A stretch of 64,000 bases of DNA from Siphonodentalium dalli (Eukaryota; Mollusca; Scaphopoda; Gadilida; Siphonodentaliidae). Location: contig CP136063.1 of NCBI GenBank assembly GCA_032622095.1, forward strand, positions 88,203,980 through 88,267,979. The letters run 5' to 3'. Both the position numbers and the translations under genes were made by a program. This document shows positions 60,601 to 64,000 of the stretch, one piece after another. The notes below the pieces were generated by a model. It saw only the letters and a program-made list of their open reading frames with translations, did no database searches and had not been told where the DNA came from. Every line of letters starts with the position of its first letter. Positions within the stretch are counted from its first letter, which is position 1.

Positions 60601-63426
60601 AAATGAGTGTCATAAGCAATTCGCCTGCCAATTCTCACCTTTCAGTGGAGATAGTTTCTTGTTATTTTTTTCACAGAAGCCAACAGGGAAGATGTATGGG
60701 CTGTCAGCGTTTACCCAGAAGTCGTAGCACTCTGAGTAAGAATCAAAGTGTAACCTCAGTCTGTGTCCGAGAATCTCAGCAATACTATAGACACAATATA
60801 TAGACTGATGCTTTGGATCAATTCCCTCACAACGCATTCCAACTTTGAACCCATGTTTAGATGTGGGATATGGCTGAAAAAAAATGAGAAAATAGAGATA
60901 TCATTACATATACAAAAGTTAATGTATGGCATGCATTTGACCAAATTAAAAGAATATTTGCTTTAACCCTTTCTATTACTAAACACTCATTGACAAGTAG
61001 TTTTGTTATGAAATGTTAAAACAACAAGAGGTTGCACCACGGATGGTGGGATACTCCATGATGAAAATTTAAATATGGGCAGGTCGGAAACCAAATAATG
61101 AAAAAAAATGCGATCAACGAACAAATTACTTGACAATTTCAACAAACGACGGACGGAAATCCAACATTTTCAGATAAAGTAAGAGGGATAACTCTTTAAC
61201 GGAAAATGTGAACAATGTCAATGAACCCTCTTTTGAAAGCCCTCATGATGCCAAATCTGCATAACAAATTTCATTGAGATCCGATAACCCATGGTTGAGA
61301 TATAAGAGTGGATGGACAGAAATCTAACATTTTCAGATAAACAAAGAGGGAAAACTCTTGAACGGAAAATGTGAAAAACGTCAATGAAAGCCCTCCTGAT
61401 GACCAACATGCATACAAAATTTCATTGAGATCCGATCACCCATGGTTGAGATATATGAGTGGATGGATGGATGGCTAAACAGATGGACAGATGGACGCAT
61501 GTAATCCAGTATACCCCCCTTCATCTTTTAGGATGGGGGTATAATAAGTTCAACAAATACCATAGGTCCATACACCATGGAACCTGCCAACTCATTCCAG
61601 TATTTTGATGTTTAAAAAATAAAATGTATTTTTCAATGTGAGCAGTTTTGTAAATTTTCTGAAAGGTGCATTTTATTCCAGGGTTTGTAGACAAATGCCG
61701 TATAGCTTGACATTACAATGCATAAATTAGACTTGAGCATAACAGTTATATTCTATTTCACCTTGGACATACTATAGCATTTTCTATTATAAGTTTGTTA
61801 TCAGTTACCTCTTTAAACAGCTTGCTCGATGCTCGCTCAGCATTCTCAGCTTCTAAATAATCTTGCCATGAAAAAGTCTTTGACTTTCGACCTGGACAAA
61901 GAAATAAAATTGCATAAATAAATCAGGTTTAAAAAGAAACATTCAGGTATCAAATCTTAAATGTCAGCTGTCTCAGGTGAATTAGCACATGATGATTTTA
62001 ACCCTTTCTATACTAAATGCATTCTCCCATTCAGTCATAATAGTGTACATTGGAAGGGTCTATTATTCATCTGGAGGGATGTTCAGGAAAATATGAGCAG
62101 ACAACAATATCAAGTGCAGAAGGAATCCTATTCATCAGTGGAAAATGTTCAGATAATAAGTTTAACAAACGATCTAAGGTAGTTTGCTGAACTTATTATC
62201 TGAACATTTCCAATGGGATAACTACTCATCAATGAGTATTTAGTATAGAAAGGGTCTCATGCCATTCTACCCAATTATATTCTTAACTACAACCAGATAA
62301 GGGAACAAAACAGAATACATGCAGATCAAGGGAGAAGAAAAATACTTGCCTCTTTTTGTCTCTCGCTCAATTTTCTCTTCAAATTTATCAGTCGATGCAA
62401 CACCAAGTTTGCCTTCCATCAGATATTTTTTCTGTTTCTTTCTCACATCCAATGCTACTTTCCCAACAACCTTGCTTTTTCCAGTTTTACTAGCAATATT
62501 TCTCCATTGCCTACAGAAAGAAATCAAAAGGAAAAATAAACACAATTAAAACTGAATTCACAGATTCAAAGAATTCCCACTGATCAGACCTTTCACCTCT
62601 GGATACCTTGATTGGCACGATTTGGGCTTGAGACTCCATGTGCAGTTGTTATGACACCAGCAAAATATCTATAACCAGCTCCTTCGCTAAACTACCAGTC
62701 TAAATTTAACTAGAGACACATGAATCTGATTACTTATCGTAGAATTTCTATTTCCCAAACTGCAGCATTCCATGTCAGTAGTGCCGATCAGAACTCACTA
62801 TTAGTAGCACCAAGATCAAGTGTCCAATTGAAACATTTAACATATTGCGATGTGACGTAATTTGGGGGAATACCGCAAGCCCAGAGGTTGAACTTATTGA
62901 CGCTATCCCACATGGTGGGCTAGCATCACCAGATCCACCCTCTGGGAACTTCATTCTGCTTAGGCCTCAACTGCTATGAGAGACTGAAGTTCCCCAGTTG
63001 TAGAAGGTGATATTCACCCATTAGTCACTTCAATTATGCATTTTATCTTCTGAAAGTTATGGGATATAGAAACTTCCCAGAAGGGATTAAGTAACTAAAA
63101 ACAATGTTAATTTGAGACTATAGATACATCCCAGAAGATGAGGCCTAAGCAAAATGAGGTCCCCAGAAGGTGAATTGGTGATGCTAGCCCACTGTGCAGG
63201 ACAGCATCACTAAATTCACCCTCTGGGGACCTCATTCTGCAAATGACAGACACACTATTTGCAGGCTTGTCACAACGTCCTGGAAAGATAACTCACATTT
63301 CTTTGTACTCATCAAAACACTTCTGTGTGCAGAAACATCCATAGAAGTCCACAGTGAATCCGTATTCTCCACAATTTCGACACTGACAGATCTTATCATT
63401 AGGGTTTCCATTCTTTGGTGGCCTAC
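39525..63426 (-). CDS. L3MBTL: L3MBTL-type chromatin reader, C-terminal 14 exons (5' part off the window)
   Basis: Fourteen exons join without breaking the frame (2099 nt, ~699 codons plus TGA): 63426-63297, 62510-62350, 61891-61809, 60873-60639, 58682-58594, 57748-57520, 51359-51274, 50901-50676, 49866-49764, 48620-48480, 46993-46823, 45319-45246, 43691-43453, 39656-39525. Domains in order are an FCS-type zinc finger, three MBT repeats, two CCHHC zinc fingers and a SAM domain. In the L3MBTL1/3/4 family, MBT repeats bind mono- and dimethyl-lysine on histones and other nuclear proteins and compact chromatin, and the SAM domain mediates protein association; the product should be nuclear. Family membership is clear. 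The well-kept SAM resembles L3MBTL3/4 more than L3MBTL1, but the paralogue is not proven. The first exon has an acceptor, so more coding exons lie beyond 64000. A possible minus-strand AATAAA is at 38697-38692, about 830 nt after the stop. Confidence 0.96.
39657..41082 (-). other. L3MBTL last intron, right part
   Basis: No exon seen. Contains two near-copies of 'tatatgatgtacggatagtacaatgt' (40660 and ~40712) and an A-rich tract at 40862-40885. No recognised element except the nested hAT that follows. Confidence 0.5.
41271..41591 (-). mobile_element. tRNA-derived SINE with 14-bp target duplication
   Basis: On the minus strand the head has an A-box-like TGGCTCAATCGGTTAGGGG and B-box GGTTCAAATCC (41513-41580), then a ~230-bp body, and an (AATC)n tail at 41271-41296. 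CCATATGGATGGCT flanks both sides (41257-41270, 41592-41605) without a mismatch. Internal Pol III promoter, mobilised by a LINE in trans. The exact family was not identified. Confidence 0.92.
42040..42610. repeat. CCGT-rich family, tandem modules inside the hAT element
   Basis: 'aagtccaaaaaggggc(a/g)taa' to 'ccccggctggtctatt' occurs at ~42215-42310 and ~42388-42475, followed by 'acggacggacgggggg'. Confidence 0.75.
43453..43691 (-). CDS. L3MBTL: L3MBTL exon 13: pre-SAM segment and first part of SAM domain
   Basis: 239 nt, phases 1 and 0, donor [20 protein letters not shown] is the conserved pre-SAM motif of the family, and [20 protein letters not shown] begins the SAM domain. The SAM is completed in the last exon. 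Confidence 0.95.
43735..44160. mobile_element. foldback MITE, family 5, decayed
   Basis: 'tgtactcaatccgattcgat' left and 'ttcggattatgcatctttcc' right, with arms 'gggttcctcgactcgaatca' as in the other copies. Its left end is 44 bp from L3MBTL exon 13. Confidence 0.72.
44161..45245 (-). other. L3MBTL intron, no exon seen
   Basis: Includes one CCGT-family module (~44995-45190, with 'gacgagacgagacggacaga'). Otherwise unremarkable AT-rich sequence. Confidence 0.5.
45246..45319 (-). CDS. L3MBTL: L3MBTL exon 12: basic helix linker
   Basis: 74 nt, phases 2 and 1, acceptor TTTTACAG and donor GTATGT. It encodes about 25 residues ([20 protein letters not shown]) predicted by eye to be helical and basic. 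Support is the splice signals and phase match to both neighbours; the protein sequence alone would not identify it. Confidence 0.82.
45435..45602. mobile_element. foldback MITE, family 1
   Basis: TA|CAGTAATGCCCTAAGTAATC ... GGGCATTACTG|TA, shortened loop. Confidence 0.85.
45691..46185. mobile_element. inverted-repeat element, family 6, copy 2
   Basis: CACGGTGGGGAATCACGTGG at the left and CCACGTGATTCTCCTCCATG at the right. Matches 33896-34399 along its length in the same orientation. Confidence 0.8.
46437..46788. mobile_element. double-hairpin MITE, family 2, left end missing
   Basis: Begins inside the left hairpin (cacatagcgggctagcatca), and has the middle part 'tagtttctctatatccccaa' and the right hairpin (shortened loop). 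Ends 35 bp from the exon-11 donor. Confidence 0.8.
46823..46993 (-). CDS. L3MBTL: L3MBTL exon 11: CCHHC finger 2 and acidic linker
   Basis: 171 nt, phases 2 and 2. A complete CCHHC finger reads [29 protein letters not shown]. It is followed by a strongly acidic stretch ([15 protein letters not shown]) and a basic tail NRGRKR, which could act as a nuclear signal. This finger matches the single finger of vertebrate L3MBTL proteins better than finger 1 does. Confidence 0.95.
46994..48479 (-). other. L3MBTL intron, no exon seen
   Basis: AT-rich. Holds a family-3 MITE fragment at about 48211-48448 and no other recognised structure. Confidence 0.5.
48480..48620 (-). CDS. L3MBTL: L3MBTL exon 10: end of CCHHC finger 1 and linker
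   Basis: 141 nt, phases 2 and 2, donor GTATGT. The exon opens [11 protein letters not shown], giving the last Cys of the finger begun in exon 9 ([10 protein letters not shown], compare [10 protein letters not shown] in finger 2). The remaining ~35 residues are a Pro/Ser/Thr-rich linker with no recognised domain. Confidence 0.86.
48690..49340. repeat. CCGT-rich repeat family, several modules
   Basis: 'aacaagagcatcgctagggc' start, then repeated 'gaacttgacctgtatttt(g)' and 'ccataactc' modules, ending 'gacagatggacagacggaga' and a short inverted 'aaaacggttgtat'. Same layout at 50220-50640 and 44995-45235. Confidence 0.75.
49547..49760. mobile_element. foldback MITE, family 1, at the exon-9 splice donor
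   Basis: Near-perfect arms of about 95 bp (the left outermost bases are decayed, the right end is GGGCATTACTG|TA). In gene orientation the exon ends ...CACAG|GTA and the element begins at the fourth intron base, so the TA target is part of the donor. Confidence 0.88.
49764..49866 (-). CDS. L3MBTL: L3MBTL exon 9: first half of CCHHC zinc finger 1
   Basis: 103 nt, phases 1 and 2. It encodes [20 protein letters not shown] and one further His, the C-x4-C-x-G-H...HH part of a MYT1/CCHHC finger; the last Cys is in exon 10. The donor is GTACAG. The T and A of this donor are the TA next to a foldback MITE that begins at intron base 4. Confidence 0.9.
50220..50640. repeat. CCGT-rich repeat family block
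   Basis: 'aacaagagcatcgctagagc', two ~180-bp modules with 'gacctgtatttt(g)(t)gctagt' and 'tcagatttactaaag', ending 'gacggacagatgg'. It reaches to within 40 bp of the exon-8 donor. Confidence 0.75.
50676..50901 (-). CDS. L3MBTL: L3MBTL exon 8: core of MBT repeat 3
   Basis: 226 nt, phases 0 and 1, donor GTGAGT. The core has [33 protein letters not shown] and [17 protein letters not shown]. The last part is nearly invariant in the third repeat of L3MBTL proteins. Aromatic Phe/Trp/Tyr positions are kept. Confidence 0.97.
51274..51359 (-). CDS. L3MBTL: L3MBTL exon 7: arm of MBT repeat 3
   Basis: 86 nt, phases 1 and 0. It encodes [20 protein letters not shown], the arm of the third repeat. It is separated from exon 6 by a 6.2-kb intron that contains the hAT/Helitron nest. 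Confidence 0.94.
51581..51829. mobile_element. double-hairpin MITE, family 2, compact and best preserved
   Basis: Ends GCCTTGAAATAGTGTGTC / inverse. Two hairpins of about 92 bp (51609-51700 and 51711-51802) sit 10 bp apart with no middle segment. Each hairpin is self-complementary, and hairpin 2 is almost the exact reverse complement of hairpin 1. Confidence 0.9.
51992..52142. repeat. ~150-bp foldback
   Basis: Arms AGAGTAATCAATTGGTTC... and ...GAACTAATTGATTACTCT pair with few mismatches around 'gaatgcgcga'. Could be a MITE; its family was not seen elsewhere in the window. It ends 24 bp before the hAT target duplication. Confidence 0.85.
52493..53818 (+). mobile_element. non-autonomous Helitron, copy 3, nested in the hAT element
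   Basis: A|TCTATACTATATATTTTGAG start, 3' hairpin CCGCC-GGT-GGCGG, then GCTAACCTG and CTAG|T. Longer than copies 1-2 owing to ~130-bp tandem modules at 53400-53720 ('gagatctcggaaacgggtgg', 'gcagcgcatgcgcagacgag'). Open frames in both strands here come from those modules. Confidence 0.88.
54463..55644. repeat. 80-bp inverted repeat pair ~1.0 kb apart
   Basis: 'agtccaagtcttcttgtact...gatggcgatgc' at 54471-54541 and its near-exact inverse at 55561-55634. May be the ends of a further element nested in the hAT, or the inner ends of the hAT itself. No target duplication identified. Confidence 0.75.
56020..56980 (-). other. L3MBTL intron 6, left of the hAT nest, no exon seen
   Basis: Family-3 MITE fragments (56105-56165, 56650-56870), a (GTA)n tract at 56889-56906, and a near-inverted pair 'actactatatgtatcgagataa' / 'ttgagatacatattgta' at ~56562-56617. 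Confidence 0.55.
57052..57497. mobile_element. double-hairpin MITE, family 2, nearly full length
   Basis: Both hairpins (57068-57158 and 57379-57472) and the full middle segment with 'tttagtttctctatatcccc'. The right end is CACACTAAACTCAGGCT. It ends 22 bp from the exon-6 donor. Confidence 0.85.
57520..57748 (-). CDS. L3MBTL: L3MBTL exon 6: core of MBT repeat 2, methyl-lysine pocket
   Basis: 229 nt, phases 0 and 1. The core shows [32 protein letters not shown] and IHPVGWC. The residues that form the methyl-lysine pocket of L3MBTL1 repeat 2 (Asp in the 'VD' position, Asn three on, and the Phe-x-x-Trp-x-x-x-Tyr aromatic cage) are all present here as D, N, F, W and Y, so binding is expected to be intact. 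A MITE ends about 20 bp beyond the donor. Confidence 0.97.
57855..58040. mobile_element. double-hairpin MITE, family 2, internal fragment
   Basis: Half a hairpin ('gcaggctagcatcactaaat') and middle segment up to 'gcagatgacacaatgcataa'. Confidence 0.7.
58045..58593 (-). other. L3MBTL intron, no exon seen
   Basis: AT-rich, no recognised repeat apart from a possible short inverted motif 'gcataattggttaattgcat' near 58395-58415. Confidence 0.4.
58594..58682 (-). CDS. L3MBTL: L3MBTL exon 5: arm of MBT repeat 2
   Basis: 89 nt, phases 1 and 0, acceptor TTTTTTTTTTGTAG and strong donor GTAAGT. It encodes the arm [20 protein letters not shown], matching the SWxxYL...A.P..LF arm pattern. Confidence 0.94.
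59016..59414. mobile_element. TTAA-flanked double-hairpin MITE, family 4, best copy
   Basis: TTAA|CCCTTTACCCAACA and TGTTGGGTAAATGG|TTAA. Two 69-bp hairpins at 59168-59236 and 59316-59384 with arms GCCAATGCATTCTCTTATAT; hairpin 2 is exactly the reverse complement of hairpin 1, loops included (loop centres GTCGACCATAGGTCGCC and GGCGACCTATGGTCGAC). No coding. Confidence 0.9.
59415..60638 (-). other. L3MBTL intron 4 remainder, no exon seen
   Basis: Includes a strong hairpin at 59845-59965 (arms CTACAACGAGTCCCCAGTTT and inverse, ~36 bp) probably from a MITE, and a CCGT-family remnant at ~60240-60450. Confidence 0.6.
60639..60873 (-). CDS. L3MBTL: L3MBTL exon 4: core of MBT repeat 1
   Basis: 235 nt, phases 0 and 1. 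The MBT core runs from [13 protein letters not shown] through [20 protein letters not shown] to PVGFCEKN. The cage-region Trp of the HFDxW motif is Tyr here (HFDSY), as in repeat 1 of vertebrate L3MBTL proteins, so this repeat probably does not bind methyl-lysine by itself. Confidence 0.96.
61020..61540. repeat. dispersed repeat with two ~180-bp tandem modules
   Basis: 'aacattttcagataaa(g/c)(t/a)aagagggataactcttgaac...' occurs at ~61160-61280 and ~61325-61440, each followed by 'catttcattgagatccgat(a/c)ac'. Ends 'atggatggatggctaaacag', resembling the CCGT-family end. Confidence 0.72.
61809..61891 (-). CDS. L3MBTL: L3MBTL exon 3: arm of MBT repeat 1
   Basis: 83 nt, phases 1 in and 0 out, acceptor after a TTTCTTTGTCCAG tract and donor GTAACT. 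It encodes the N-terminal arm of MBT repeat 1: [20 protein letters not shown] aligns with the 'WSWEEYL...A...LF' arm of this family. The core of the repeat is in the next exon. Confidence 0.93.
61998..62255. mobile_element. MITE, family 3, best copy
   Basis: Left TTAACCCTTTCTATACTAAAT-type end and right 'tatttagtatagaaagggt'. Internal 'gttcagataataagtt' is mirrored by 'aacttattatctgaac'. The left end is ~100 bp from exon 3 acceptor. Confidence 0.82.
62350..62510 (-). CDS. L3MBTL: L3MBTL exon 2: basic linker, ends at a GC donor
   Basis: In-phase 2, out-phase 1, 161 nt. It encodes about 53 residues rich in Lys and Arg (for example [19 protein letters not shown]) without a recognised fold, linking the FCS finger to the first MBT repeat. 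The exon ends AGAG followed by GCAAGT. The nearby GT five bases into the intron would put the next exon out of frame, so a GC-AG intron is the only consistent choice seen. Confidence 0.88.
62877..63268. mobile_element. double-hairpin MITE, family 2
   Basis: Left outer end lost. Hairpins at ~62884-62958 (decayed) and 63152-63241, right end 'cacactatttgcaggctt'. It ends 28 bp from the donor of the FCS-finger exon. Confidence 0.82.
63297..63426 (-). CDS. L3MBTL: L3MBTL exon 1 of window: GRPPK motif and FCS-type zinc finger
   Basis: Internal exon, in-phase 1 and out-phase 2 (donor GTGAGT, acceptor CCACAG). The codon split at the acceptor would give Gly if the preceding exon ends in G, making a GRPPK basic motif as in AT-hook or nuclear-localisation sequences. 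It is followed by C-R-N-C-G, 11 residues, then C-F-C-T-Q-K-C. The Cx2C pair, the FC(S/T) signature and the Cx3C pair identify an FCS-type zinc finger, found in Polycomb-group and MBT proteins and linked to RNA or protein binding. A MITE ends about 28 bp beyond the donor. Confidence 0.88.
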
Positions 63427-64000
63427 CTGTGGAATAGAAAACAGTTATAATTTCAGTAAACATGTCCAGCCTGCCCATGGAATAGAAAAGTTAAAGTTAG
63501 TGTTCGAGTTACTGTGGAATTTTGAAGCCGCTTGTCGATTTATATTAGTCGACACCAATCATATATGCATCCTGAAAGTCCTACCCATGGCTCTCCAGAT
63601 GAAGTTTTGAAATGCCAAGCACCTGTTTGTTTCATGATGTCTGACAAAGAATCTTCACATCTGTTGATCGTCATAATTTTGCTATGCTTTGAATATGTGA
63701 TCGTGCGTAACTTGTGATTATACAACATAGTTGAACAATTAGATTGGGACATTGAAAGCCCACTTAATTTTCGAACCCCCAGATCACATATATAAAATAT
63801 ATGCCATATTATACATCATTTGAAAGAGGAAGCTCCAAAACATTGTATTATCAACATATCCGGTGTTTTTGTGCTTAAGTTTCATCTGAATTGTAGCGCA
63901 AAGTGTATTATTTTCAACGGAGGGGGAACAACTCTATATCTTAAAGATAGAGTTATTCCCCTTCCATTGAAAATACATTTTTAGTTTTAATTATGTTGCA
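63427..64000. other. L3MBTL upstream intron; contains a dispersed repeat
   Basis: 63748-63985 is a diverged copy of the hairpin repeat found in the 2.4-kb tandem units ('gcccacttaatttt' ... 'gggggaacaactctatatct' and inverse). No further exon with a compatible phase was recognised. Confidence 0.6.

Noticed and set aside
63540-63752. Possible further upstream L3MBTL exon on the minus strand
   Set aside because: No suitable donor with the required phase and no resemblance to the N-terminal part of the family.

Overview
The window is animal nuclear DNA, most likely from a mollusc and probably a marine bivalve. That placement is inference from the kind of repeats present (many small foldback DNA transposons, a tRNA-headed SINE, small Helitrons, CCGT-rich dispersed repeats) together with an invertebrate-type L3MBTL gene. 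No species marker is present. It is AT-rich, genes are split into small exons by kilobase introns, and most open reading frames above 60 codons are chance frames inside repeats. No LINE or LTR coding region, transposase or virus-like gene was recognised.

Right half (39.5-63.4 kb, minus strand): fourteen phase-compatible exons give the C-terminal ~700 codons of a lethal(3)malignant-brain-tumor-like chromatin reader. In protein order: a GRPPK basic motif and FCS-type zinc finger, a basic linker, three MBT repeats, two CCHHC (MYT1-type) zinc fingers, an acidic linker, and a C-terminal SAM domain ending at a TGA at 39525. The 5' part lies beyond the right edge. Each MBT repeat is encoded by an arm exon plus a core exon with the same intron phases, and one intron uses a GC-AG donor.

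Its introns hold clear transposon insertions. A hAT-type element (41091-43339) has an 8-bp target duplication and carries a SINE with its own 14-bp duplication. A second hAT-type element (52174-55884), also with an 8-bp duplication, carries a Helitron. Small MITEs lie next to several splice donors.

Left half (0-39.5 kb): almost entirely repeats. These include a satellite-bearing element (6.2-8.8 kb) with a 791-bp higher-order repeat, a ~177-bp minisatellite (12.3-13.2 kb), a 2.4-kb unit present three times in tandem (22.7-30.1 kb) whose copies keep a 119-codon open frame, and two Helitrons joined head to tail (31.3-32.7 kb). Two minus-strand exons at 18.1 and 13.9-14.2 kb join in phase and may be the end of a gene for a small single-pass membrane protein that I do not recognise.

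The most unusual structural theme is that at least two unrelated MITE families are palindromes of palindromes: two hairpins, each the reverse complement of the other.
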